Below, piece by piece: positions 42,957 to 51,741 of a stretch of DNA of 64,000 bases (positions are counted from its first letter, which is position 1; each line of letters opens with the position of its first letter). The notes beneath the pieces are model-generated. The model did not search any database, was not told the origin of the DNA, and worked only from the letters and a program-made list of their open reading frames with translations. The stretch is from Clostridiales bacterium (GTDB lineage: Bacteria; Bacillota; Clostridia; Lachnospirales; Cellulosilyticaceae), in assembly GCA_019418225.1 (NCBI GenBank), contig DYCF01000005.1:1-64000 (forward strand), read 5' to 3'. Position numbers and translations under genes: made by a program.

Positions 42957-43859
42957 ATGAAGATTAATCGTTTATTTGAGATTGTCTATATGCTGATGCA
43001 GAAGGATAATGTTACGGCTAAAGACTTGGCAGAACATTTTGAGGTCTCTACAAGAACGATTTATAGAGATATTGAGACACTTTGTGAAGCGGGAATTCCT
43101 ATTTATATGCAGCAAGGGAAAGGTGGGGGGATTTCCTTAATGGCACATTTTGTATTAGATAAATCAGTACTTTCAAAAGAAGAACAAGAAGCACTTTTAG
43201 GGGCCTTGGAGACATTAAAGATAGCGCCAGAAAGTGAAGAAATATTAAGGCGGATGAGTCTGTTTTTTGGCACACAAACAAAGAGCTGGTTAAATGTAGA
43301 TTTTTCAGAGTGGGGGAAGAACTCGAATGAATACTTTTTACAGATTAAAGAGGCAATATTAAAAAGACAAATTATAGAAATTACCTATTATAATGCAAAG
43401 GGAGAGAAGTCAAAACGGTTAATAGCACCTTTGCAACTTTGCTTTAAGCATAGGAATTGGTATTTAAAAGCATATTGTTATATGAAAGAAGCCGTGCGTT
43501 TCTTTAAGCTAGGGAGAATTAGGAAAATAGAAGTCACAGGAAATCGTTTTGATAAGGAAGTTGAAGTGTGCTTAAAAGAAGCAGAAAATGTACAGACGCT
43601 AGAGGAAGGCAAGATACCTATTATTTGCTTGTTACAGGAGGAGCTTGCTTACAGAATTTATGAAGAATTTACTGAAGAACAAATTGAAAAGTTAGACAAT
43701 GGGGATTTTAAGGTGACACTTTATTATCCAGAGGATGACTGGCTCTATAGTTATCTATTATCTTTTGGACCAGGGTTAGAAGTTTTAGCACCTATGCACA
43801 CTCGAAGAGAATTTAAAGCACGACTTGAAAAAATGTTAGCCAATTATTATAAAATATGA
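42957..43859 (+). CDS. HTH-WYL transcriptional regulator (YafY-like)
   Basis: This 300-residue regulator has an N-terminal HTH_11 winged helix (INRLFEIVYMLMQKDNVTAK, then STRTIYRDIETLCEAGIPIY, near 30-50) and a central WYL domain (near 130-215; the usual W-Y-L is NWYLKAYC). A C-terminal WCX-type part follows. WYL proteins sense ligands, sometimes nucleic acids, and often control defence or stress genes. The ATG at 42957 follows GAGG by 6 bases. The zinc-ribbon gene just downstream may be its target, as nothing else is close. Confidence 0.88.
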   Translation: MKINRLFEIVYMLMQKDNVTAKDLAEHFEVSTRTIYRDIETLCEAGIPIYMQQGKGGGISLMAHFVLDKSVLSKEEQEALLGALETLKIAPESEEILRRMSLFFGTQTKSWLNVDFSEWGKNSNEYFLQIKEAILKRQIIEITYYNAKGEKSKRLIAPLQLCFKHRNWYLKAYCYMKEAVRFFKLGRIRKIEVTGNRFDKEVEVCLKEAENVQTLEEGKIPIICLLQEELAYRIYEEFTEEQIEKLDNGDFKVTLYYPEDDWLYSYLLSFGPGLEVLAPMHTRREFKARLEKMLANYYKI

Positions 43860-43941
43860 CAGAGTGTTGTCAAGTTTACAGAGATATAATCATTATAAAT
43901 CATAGGGAAATGATTTATGAATAAAAATTGGAGGGATAGAT

Positions 43942-44193
43942 ATGGAGAAATATTGTCAAAGTTGTGGGATGCCACTAGAAAAAGATGTATGCGGTACAAA
44001 TAAGGATGGTAGCTTGAATGAAAAGTATTGTAAGTATTGCTTTAAAGATGGGACATTTACAAGTGATATGTCTATGGAAGAAATGATTGCTTTCTGTGTT
44101 CCTATTATGGTAAAAGAAGTCCCTGATTTAACGGCAGAGGAAGCTAAAAAGCAGATGGAAGCTTATTTTCCACAATTAGAGCGTTGGCGTTAA
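43942..44193 (+). CDS. Small zinc-ribbon protein
   Basis: This 83-residue protein opens with YCQSCGMPLEKDVCGTNKDG, followed by YCKYCFKDGTF; the two CxxC pairs form a zinc ribbon of the type seen in the putative zinc ribbon family (zf-ribbon, near PF12674). The C-terminal half is helical (MSMEEMIAFCVPIMVKEVPD). GGAGG precedes the ATG. It is 82 bases after the WYL regulator. No function is established. Confidence 0.8.
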   Translation: MEKYCQSCGMPLEKDVCGTNKDGSLNEKYCKYCFKDGTFTSDMSMEEMIAFCVPIMVKEVPDLTAEEAKKQMEAYFPQLERWR

Positions 44194-44219
44194 TAATAAA
44201 ATAATAATATGGAAATTGT

Positions 44220-44256
44220 AAAAATAGGTAAACCGGCAAATGGTTTGCCTATTTTT
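44220..44256 (+). terminator. Terminator after the zinc-ribbon gene
   Basis: A 15-bp stem with one mismatch (AAAAATAGGTAAACC with GGTTTGCCTATTTTT) has a T-rich 3' end. Confidence 0.85.
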
Positions 44257-44334
44257 GCGTTAAGTGATACATTAAAGTTAAATTTTTTATAAAATAATGA
44301 TTTATATTAATTAGGTAAATGTTGTATAATATAA

Positions 44335-44474
44335 TATATATTTTAATCTTAAAATAAGATGTGCCAGATATAACACTATGAAATAGGGGTGTTGTTTCTG
44401 TAAGAGCAACTAAGCCACTTACAGAGTTTATAAGTTGAACTTATAAAGGATACAGGCATATAAGGAGTAAAGGC
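44335..44474 (+). promoter_or_regulatory. Promoter and structured leader of the activase gene
   Basis: TATAAT lies at 44335-44340, with a weak TTATAT -35 17 bases upstream. The leader of about 128 bases has a weak AACAC...GTGTT pairing (near 44372-44394), TCTGTAAG (44397-44404) paired with CTTACAGA (44418-44425), and TTTATAAGTT (44427-44436) paired with AACTTATAAA (44438-44447). The GGAG ribosome binding site lies just downstream. It matches none of the riboswitch classes I can recall. Confidence 0.4.
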
Positions 44475-47400
44475 ATGAGTGAATTATTAAATTTAGGAAT
44501 TGATGTAGGTTCTACAACTATAAAGCTAGTTTATCTAGATGAAAAAGGGGAAATTGTTTATTCAAGATATGAACGACATTTTTCTGACATAAAAACGACC
44601 TTAGAGCGATTATTAAAAGAAAGTTTTCTTGAATTAGGTGATGTTAAGGTAAAAGTTGCTATTACAGGGTCAGGAGCTATGGAAATTGCTTCTCACTTAG
44701 GTCTTACATTTATCCAAGAAGTGATTGCATGCACTGAAGCTGTACAAACATATATAAGTGATGTAGATGTGGCTATAGAATTAGGTGGAGAAGACGGCAA
44801 AATTACATATTTTGAAAGTTCCTTAGAGCAACGCATGAATAGTAGTTGTGCAGGTGGAACGGGGGCATTTATTGACCAGATGGCAACACTTTTACAAACA
44901 GATGCCATGGGTCTTAATGAAATGGCAAAGTCATATAAACAAATATATCCTATTGCAGCAAGATGCGGTGTATTTGCTAAGACAGATGTGCAGCCGCTTA
45001 TTAATGAAGGCGTGGCAAGGGAAGATATTGCAACGTCTATTTTTCAGGCGGTTGTTAATCAAACAATTAGTGTTTTAGCTTGTGGTAAGCCAATTAAGGG
45101 GAAAGTTGCTTTTTTAGGCGGGCCTCTTCATTTTCTTTCTGAATTACGCCAACGCTTTATAGAAACTTTAAAGCTATCGGATAAAGATGTAGTGGTACCA
45201 GAAAAGCCAGAACTATTTGTAGCATTAGGTGCTGCAATCTTGGCACAAAAAGAAAAAGCAATTAATCTAGAGTACTTAGGCAAAAAACTAAGTGAATCAA
45301 CAGATGATTTTCATCAAAATAATGATTTACAACCGTTATTTAAAAGTGAAGAAGAAATAAGGTTTTTTAGAAAAAGACATAATACACATAAAGTACCTGT
45401 AGGAGAGTTGGCTACTTATACGGGTGGTGCTTTCTTAGGCATTGATGCCGGTTCCACAACAAGCAAAATTGCTTTAGTAGGAAGGAACGGGGAATTATTA
45501 TATACATATTATGGTAGCAATCAAGGTGATCCATTGACTTTAGTCTCTAACAAACTTATAGAGTTATATGATTTATTACCTAAAGGTGTATTTATTCAAA
45601 AAAGCTGTGTCACAGGATATGGTGAGGCACTTATGAAAAATACATTTAAGGTTGATAAGGGTGAAGTAGAAACAATTGCACATTATACAGCAGCTAAGGC
45701 ATTTGCAAAAAATGTAGGTTTTATTTTAGATATAGGTGGACAGGATATGAAATGTATTACCATTAAAGATGGTGTGGTACAGTCTGTTATCTTGAATGAA
45801 GCATGTTCATCGGGATGCGGTTCATTTATTGAAATGTTAAGTGGTTCGTTAGGCATGGAAGCTAAAAGCTTTGGTGAAAAAGCATTACTCGCACCATCGC
45901 CTGTAGATCTTGGAAGCCGTTGTACTGTGTTTATGAACTCTAAGGTTAAGGAGGCGCAAAAGGAAGGGGCGTCTATTGGCGATATTTCAGCTGGTCTTTC
46001 ATACTCAGTAATTAAAAATGCACTCTACAAAGTTATTAAATTAAGAAGCTCAGAAAGTATTAAGGGGGATATTGTTGTACAAGGGGGGACATTCTACAAT
46101 GAAGCAGTACTGCGTGCCATGGAACTCATATTGGGAAGAGATGTCATAAGGCCAGATCAAGCAGGAATTATGGGGGCTTATGGTGCAGCACTCCTTGCAA
46201 AAGAAGAAAGTAGTAGCGAGGAAGTAAGTAATATGCTGACTAAAGCAGAACTTATAGCATTAAAAATAGAAAAGACACCAATGCGCTGTAAAGGGTGTGA
46301 AAATAGATGCCTTTTAACAGTCAATAAACTTAGTGATGGTAGACATTTTATTTATGGCAACCGCTGTGAAAAACCGCTAGGGAATCATAGTGAGCATAAT
46401 AAGTTACCAAATCTGTTTGACTATAAATATGGGTTACTTTTTGAACGAGAGATACTAAGTGAAGCCGAGGCGAAAAGAGGGACAATAGGTATTCCAAGAG
46501 TATTAAATATGTATGAAGATTATCCATTCTGGCATGCGTTCTTCACAACACTTAGCTTCCATATAGAACTTTCTAGTCGTTCTAATAAAAAGATTTACGA
46601 AAAAGGGATTGCAACGATTCCTTCAGAGTCAGTTTGCTACCCGGGTAAACTTGCACATGGCCATATTATAGATCTTATTGAAAAAGGTGTAAAAACAATC
46701 TTTTATCCATGTGTGCCATATGAAAAAATAGAAGATCAAACCGCAGATAATCATTATAATTGCCCGATTGTAACCTCTTATCCTGAAGTTATTAAAAATA
46801 ACATCGAAGCGCTAAGAGAAAATAATATTGAATTTATTCATCCGTTCTTAAATTTAGATTCACCTAAATCTGTATTATTACAGATGACAAAAGCACTAGA
46901 GGGATTTAATATTTCTAAGGGTGAAATGAAAAAGGCAATAGATGCGGCATATGAGGCTTTAATGACGTTTAGAGGAGATGTAGCCAAGAAAGGTGAAGAA
47001 ACATTAGAGTACATAAGGAAAAATAAATTGCAGGGCATTGTGGTAAGTGGTAGACCTTATCATTTGGATCCAGAGATTAATCATGGGCTTACGCAGCTTA
47101 TTACAGCAGAAGGACTTGTTGTTCTTACAGAAGATAGTGTTGCACATTTAGGTAAAATTGAAAGACCAATACGTGTTTTAGACCAGTGGGCATATCATAA
47201 TCGTTTATATCGTGCTGCACACTTTGTACGCACGCAGTCAAATATAGAGCTTATGCAACTTACGTCCTTTGGCTGTGGATTAGATGCAGTTACATCTGAT
47301 CAGGTAGAAGAGATTTTAGAGCAAGCAGGAAAAATATATACACTTATTAAAATAGATGAGGGGGCAAACTTGGGTGCGATTAAAATTCGTGTGCGTTCTT

Positions 47401-48698
47401 TGAGAGCAGCTATGAAAGAACGTCAGAAGTTACACCGTACGCAAACTATTAAAGAAAAGCAGCCAGTTATTAGTTTTACAGAAGAAATGCGCAGTACTTA
47501 TACAATTCTAGCACCACAGATGTCGCCTATTCATTTCCGATTCTTAGAAGAGGCTTTTAATTCGTCAGGTTACAACTTGAAGGTACTACCAAAGGTATGT
47601 AAAGAAGATGTGGAGGAAGGATTAAAATATGTAAATAATGATGCCTGCTATCCAGCTATTATTGTAATTGGTCAATTATTAAGAGCTTTAAAAAGTAAAG
47701 GTGTGGACCCACATCATACGGCACTTATGATAACACAGACAGGCGGCGGATGTCGTGCTTCTAACTATATTAGTTTTTTAAGAAAGGCTCTTAAAGACAG
47801 TGATATGGCGTACGTGCCTGTTATCTCATTAAATACAGGAGGGCTTGAAAGTAATCCTGGCTTTAAAGTTTCATTGGGCCTTATTGAAAAAGCTATTATG
47901 ACTATATTATATGGGGATTTGTTAATGCGTGTTTTATATCGTACGCGTCCTTATGAATCAGTCCCAGGTAGTGCAAATAGGTTATTTGAGAAATGGTCAC
48001 AAGCTTGTAAAGAAAATGTACGCACGGGTGATGCAAAGGTATTTAAACAGAATGTGGCAGCTATCGTAAGGGATTTTGATGAATTACCACTTAGGGATAT
48101 TAAGAAGCCTCGTGTAGGGCTAGTAGGTGAAATTCTAGTGAAGTTCCATCCTTATGGCAATAATGAGGTTGTAGAAACTATAGAGGCTGAAGGTGGAGAG
48201 GCAGTTATGCCAGATTTATTAGACTTCTTTAATTACTGTGAGTATAATCATAAATTTAAACATGAAGTGCTTCAAAAACCATTCAAAGACCAGCTAGTTG
48301 GTCAATTTGTTATAGCGTTCCTAGAATATAAACGTAAATATATGTGTAAATGCTTAAGGGAAAGTAAGCGATTTAGTGCACCTCATGGCATTGAAGCTTT
48401 AGCTAAAATGGCGGAAGAAGTCATGTCACTAGGACATCAAATGGGTGAAGGATGGTTTTTAACAGGGGAAATTATAAGTCTTTTAGAAGATGGCATTAAC
48501 AATGTAGTCTGTATGCAACCTTTTGGTTGTCTGCCAAATCATGTGACGGGTAAAGGAATGATTAAAGAATTGCGTCGTAAGTATCCACTGGCTAATATTG
48601 CGGCAGTAGATTATGACCCAGGTGCTTCTCATGTGAATCAGTTAAATCGTATTAAGCTGATGATGGCAACAGCTTTTAAAAGTTTAAATGAAGCTTAG
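44475..48698 (+). CDS. Giant fused 2-hydroxyacyl-CoA dehydratase activase-like protein
   Basis: This 1407-residue protein joins two BadF/BcrA/HgdC-type ATPase domains to large C-terminal regions related to the dehydratase subunits (DUF2229 and HgdB-like). Domain 1 begins LGIDVGSTTIKLVY with CAGGTGAF (Cys125). Domain 2 begins LGIDAGSTTSKIALVG and has GGQDMKC and ACSSGCGSF (Cys444, Cys448), the usual ligands of the bridging [4Fe-4S] cluster. Cys605-x2-Cys608-x3-Cys612 may hold another cluster. Activases use ATP to inject low-potential electrons; related double-cubane proteins reduce small molecules. The substrate is unknown, and no separate dehydratase genes are adjacent. Confidence 0.88.
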   Translation: MSELLNLGIDVGSTTIKLVYLDEKGEIVYSRYERHFSDIKTTLERLLKESFLELGDVKVKVAITGSGAMEIASHLGLTFIQEVIACTEAVQTYISDVDVAIELGGEDGKITYFESSLEQRMNSSCAGGTGAFIDQMATLLQTDAMGLNEMAKSYKQIYPIAARCGVFAKTDVQPLINEGVAREDIATSIFQAVVNQTISVLACGKPIKGKVAFLGGPLHFLSELRQRFIETLKLSDKDVVVPEKPELFVALGAAILAQKEKAINLEYLGKKLSESTDDFHQNNDLQPLFKSEEEIRFFRKRHNTHKVPVGELATYTGGAFLGIDAGSTTSKIALVGRNGELLYTYYGSNQGDPLTLVSNKLIELYDLLPKGVFIQKSCVTGYGEALMKNTFKVDKGEVETIAHYTAAKAFAKNVGFILDIGGQDMKCITIKDGVVQSVILNEACSSGCGSFIEMLSGSLGMEAKSFGEKALLAPSPVDLGSRCTVFMNSKVKEAQKEGASIGDISAGLSYSVIKNALYKVIKLRSSESIKGDIVVQGGTFYNEAVLRAMELILGRDVIRPDQAGIMGAYGAALLAKEESSSEEVSNMLTKAELIALKIEKTPMRCKGCENRCLLTVNKLSDGRHFIYGNRCEKPLGNHSEHNKLPNLFDYKYGLLFEREILSEAEAKRGTIGIPRVLNMYEDYPFWHAFFTTLSFHIELSSRSNKKIYEKGIATIPSESVCYPGKLAHGHIIDLIEKGVKTIFYPCVPYEKIEDQTADNHYNCPIVTSYPEVIKNNIEALRENNIEFIHPFLNLDSPKSVLLQMTKALEGFNISKGEMKKAIDAAYEALMTFRGDVAKKGEETLEYIRKNKLQGIVVSGRPYHLDPEINHGLTQLITAEGLVVLTEDSVAHLGKIERPIRVLDQWAYHNRLYRAAHFVRTQSNIELMQLTSFGCGLDAVTSDQVEEILEQAGKIYTLIKIDEGANLGAIKIRVRSLRAAMKERQKLHRTQTIKEKQPVISFTEEMRSTYTILAPQMSPIHFRFLEEAFNSSGYNLKVLPKVCKEDVEEGLKYVNNDACYPAIIVIGQLLRALKSKGVDPHHTALMITQTGGGCRASNYISFLRKALKDSDMAYVPVISLNTGGLESNPGFKVSLGLIEKAIMTILYGDLLMRVLYRTRPYESVPGSANRLFEKWSQACKENVRTGDAKVFKQNVAAIVRDFDELPLRDIKKPRVGLVGEILVKFHPYGNNEVVETIEAEGGEAVMPDLLDFFNYCEYNHKFKHEVLQKPFKDQLVGQFVIAFLEYKRKYMCKCLRESKRFSAPHGIEALAKMAEEVMSLGHQMGEGWFLTGEIISLLEDGINNVVCMQPFGCLPNHVTGKGMIKELRRKYPLANIAAVDYDPGASHVNQLNRIKLMMATAFKSLNEA

Positions 48699-48703
48699 AT
48701 AAA

Positions 48704-48742
48704 AATAAAGGTGGTGGTGCGAAAGTGCTACCGCCTTTATTT
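48704..48742 (+). terminator. Terminator after the activase gene
   Basis: A 17-bp stem with a few wobble or mismatched pairs (48704-48720 with 48725-48741) is closed by a GAAA tetraloop. Its GTGCTACCGCCTT arm is also found in the terminator at 22666-22721. Confidence 0.75.
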
Positions 48743-48889
48743 GGGTTAAGGGCATGAATCAGTTAGGGACTATAGATTACTTCTGTTCCTTTTGTATCCT
48801 TTTTATAATCTCAGATTGAATTAGTCATATTTTAAGAGAGGCTTGTATATATTTATACAAAGGCATCATGAGAAAAATAGGAGGATACT

Positions 48890-51682
48890 ATGGAGAACAA
48901 ATATTATAACCAAGAGATAGAAGATGTTTTAAAAGGATTAAATACAAGTTCTAAACAAGGTTTAAGCGACACAGAAGCTAAAGAGCGACTTAAACGTTAT
49001 GGCCCAAATAGTTTTACAAAAGCTAAAGAGAAAAGTTTATTAGGAGAAATTAAAGATGCGTTGACACAACAGCTCATTATAATTTTGCTAATTGCAGCAG
49101 GTATTAGTTTGCTAATTGGAGAGTATCATGATGCCATTGGTATTTGTTTAGCTGTACTTTTAGGAAGTACAATAGGTATTTTAACAGAAAGCCGTTCAAA
49201 GAAAGCTGCTGAAGCACTTAATAAACTTACAGAAGATGTAAGGGTGAAGGTACAACGTAGTGGTCAAAAGACTTTATTACATAAAAGTGAGTTGGTGCCT
49301 GGGGATATTGTATACTTAGAAGCTGGTGATCTTGTACCAGCAGATGGCCGCATTTTAGAATGTCTAGATTTAAAAGTGAGAGAAGATATGCTTACAGGGG
49401 AATCTGATGATGTTAGCAAAAGAGTAGGCAAGGTAAAAGAAGAGATTATACATATTCAAGGAGAAGAGGTTGTTCAAGACCCTATTCCTGCTAAACAGTT
49501 TAATATGCTTTTTGGAGGAACACTTGTGGCTTGTGGCTCTGCTAAGATGATTGTAACTGCTACAGGGGATGAAACAGAGATGGGGTATATTGCGAAAGCA
49601 CTAGGTGATAAAGAAGCAGATACACCACTAGAAATAAAAATGGATAAGCTAAGTGAAACGATTTCTAAGATTTCAACAGGCGTTGCAGGGATGCTTTTTG
49701 TTTATATGCTTGTTCAGATTGTTCAAGGTTGTCATTTAAAATTAGACTTTACAAGTACACATGCATTTTTAAGTTCACTTACACCACTTGTGCAGAGTTT
49801 CCCAGAAATCAAAACAGCCTTTGTTGTATGTGTTGCGCTGATTGTAGCAGCAGTACCAGAAGGTTTGCCTACAATGATTAATATGACTTTAGCGATTACG
49901 ATGAAACAGATGGCTAAAATTAATGTACTTGTTAGGAAAAAAGAAGCATGTGAGACAATAGGAAGTGTTAGTGTAATCTGTAGTGACAAAACAGGTACGC
50001 TGACGCAAAATAAAATGTGTGTGGCACGTATTTATCTTGAAGGAGGATATCGTAATCTTGCGGAGGCAGAAAAGTTTAAGGGCTTTGTAACAAATTGTAT
50101 GGTCAACAGCACTGCTGATTTAGAACGTAGTGAGGGAGAAGAAAAGTATATAGGGAGTGCAACAGAATGTGCCCTTCTTTCTATGTGGGGAAAAAGGCTA
50201 AATTATAGCCGTGCAAGAGAAGAGGTTCAACTTGTAAGGCAAATCCCGTTTAATTCTCAAAATAAGTATATGCTGACGATTATAAAAGAAAATAATGAAT
50301 ATCATATTTTGTCTAAAGGTGCACCAGAGGTAATCCTAAAACAGTGTAGTTATGAAAGAGTAGATGGTAAAGTTAAGAAGTTAACCAAGGAACGTATTGA
50401 TGAAATATTGGGCTTCATGGGAAATTTACAAAGTCAGTCTATGCGTGTACTTGCTTTTGCCGATCAAAAGGTACCACTTACTGTTAATGTAGAAAATCAA
50501 ACAGATTGGCGTGGTCAGCTTGTTTTTAATGGTTTTGTTGGTATCAAAGACCCACTTCGCGAAGGTGTTAAAGAAGCTATAGAGGTAGCAAGAGAAGCTG
50601 GTGTAGAAACGAAGATGTTAACCGGCGATAATATTCAAACAGCACTGGCAATAGGGAAAGAAATTGGCATTGTAGGCCATGGGAAAAGGGCAGTAGAGGC
50701 CACATATATTGATACATTATCAGATGAAGCACTAGAACGTGAAATAGGGCAGATTGCTATTGTGGCTAGGTCTAAGCCAGATACGAAGATGCGTATTGTA
50801 CAGGCACTGCAAAAAAATGGTGAAATTGTGGCTGTTACAGGAGATGGGATTAATGATGCACCTGCACTTAGTAAGGCTGATGTAGGAATCGCCATGGGAA
50901 TTGCAGGAACAGAGGTTAGTAAAAATGCAGCAGATATTATTTTGGCAGATGATAGCTTTGGAACTATTGTAGAAGCAGTTAAGTGGGGGCGTGGTATTTA
51001 TAATAACTTTCAGCGTTTTATTCAATTTCAACTTACAGTAAATATTATTGCTTTCCTTATTGCAATCATTAGTCAAGTATTAGGTGAGGAGATGCCTTTT
51101 TCTACTATCCATTTATTATGGATTAACATTATTATGGATGGCCCACCTGCATTGGCTTTAGGGCTTGAACCTATTAGAGCAACTGTTATGAAACGTAAAC
51201 CAACACCAAGAGATGCACATATTATTAATCCATTTATGGTACGTACAATATTAATTAATAGTTTATTCATTACAGGCCTTCTTTTAGTACAGATGAAGTG
51301 TAATTTTCTAGGGGCAAATGAGTTACAAGAAGGTACTGGTAGTGAGGCACAGACTATTTTATTTAGTCTATTTGCTTTTAGTGTATTGTTTAATGCCTTT
51401 AACTGTAGGGAATTTGGCACAGCAAGTATATTCCCTAACTTTATGAAAAATACACTCGCCTTAAAGATTATAGCATTAACAGCTGTATTACAAGTTGTAA
51501 TGATACAATATGCCAATAAGTTCTTTAATGCCACACCGCTTAGCCTTATGATGTGGATTAAGGTGATAGGTTGTAGCAGTTTAGTTGTCGTTGTTAATGA
51601 AATTGTAAAACGCCTATTAAGTACATTAAAATATTCCGCAAAGACAGCAGTAAGACAGGTTAGAACATTAAAAGAAAAGTAG
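48890..51682 (+). CDS. P-type ATPase, calcium-transporting type
   Basis: This 930-residue cation pump has about ten membrane helices. Motifs in order are the N-terminal cation ATPase domain, MLTGESDDVSK (actuator loop), AAVPEGLPTMINMTLA (helix 4 with the Ca-type PEGLP), CSDKTGTLTQNKM with phosphorylated Asp366, KGAPE, MLTGDN and TGDGINDAPALSKADVGIAMG, and NIIMDGPPALALGLEP (helix 6). These fit PMCA/PacL-type Ca2+ export; Mn2+ is also possible. GAGGATA lies before the ATG. It converges with a gene for a His/Cys-tailed protein. Confidence 0.93.
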   Translation: MENKYYNQEIEDVLKGLNTSSKQGLSDTEAKERLKRYGPNSFTKAKEKSLLGEIKDALTQQLIIILLIAAGISLLIGEYHDAIGICLAVLLGSTIGILTESRSKKAAEALNKLTEDVRVKVQRSGQKTLLHKSELVPGDIVYLEAGDLVPADGRILECLDLKVREDMLTGESDDVSKRVGKVKEEIIHIQGEEVVQDPIPAKQFNMLFGGTLVACGSAKMIVTATGDETEMGYIAKALGDKEADTPLEIKMDKLSETISKISTGVAGMLFVYMLVQIVQGCHLKLDFTSTHAFLSSLTPLVQSFPEIKTAFVVCVALIVAAVPEGLPTMINMTLAITMKQMAKINVLVRKKEACETIGSVSVICSDKTGTLTQNKMCVARIYLEGGYRNLAEAEKFKGFVTNCMVNSTADLERSEGEEKYIGSATECALLSMWGKRLNYSRAREEVQLVRQIPFNSQNKYMLTIIKENNEYHILSKGAPEVILKQCSYERVDGKVKKLTKERIDEILGFMGNLQSQSMRVLAFADQKVPLTVNVENQTDWRGQLVFNGFVGIKDPLREGVKEAIEVAREAGVETKMLTGDNIQTALAIGKEIGIVGHGKRAVEATYIDTLSDEALEREIGQIAIVARSKPDTKMRIVQALQKNGEIVAVTGDGINDAPALSKADVGIAMGIAGTEVSKNAADIILADDSFGTIVEAVKWGRGIYNNFQRFIQFQLTVNIIAFLIAIISQVLGEEMPFSTIHLLWINIIMDGPPALALGLEPIRATVMKRKPTPRDAHIINPFMVRTILINSLFITGLLLVQMKCNFLGANELQEGTGSEAQTILFSLFAFSVLFNAFNCREFGTASIFPNFMKNTLALKIIALTAVLQVVMIQYANKFFNATPLSLMMWIKVIGCSSLVVVVNEIVKRLLSTLKYSAKTAVRQVRTLKEK

Positions 51683-51696
51683 TAAAGAGTAATATA

Positions 51697-51733
51697 AAAG
51701 GAGCTTCCTGAATATTTTTGGGAAGCTCCTTTT
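51697..51733. terminator. Bidirectional terminator
   Basis: A perfect 13-bp stem (AAAAGGAGCTTCC with GGAAGCTCCTTTT) lies between convergent genes and has A- and T-runs at both ends. Confidence 0.92.
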
Positions 51734-51741
51734 GATTAAGT

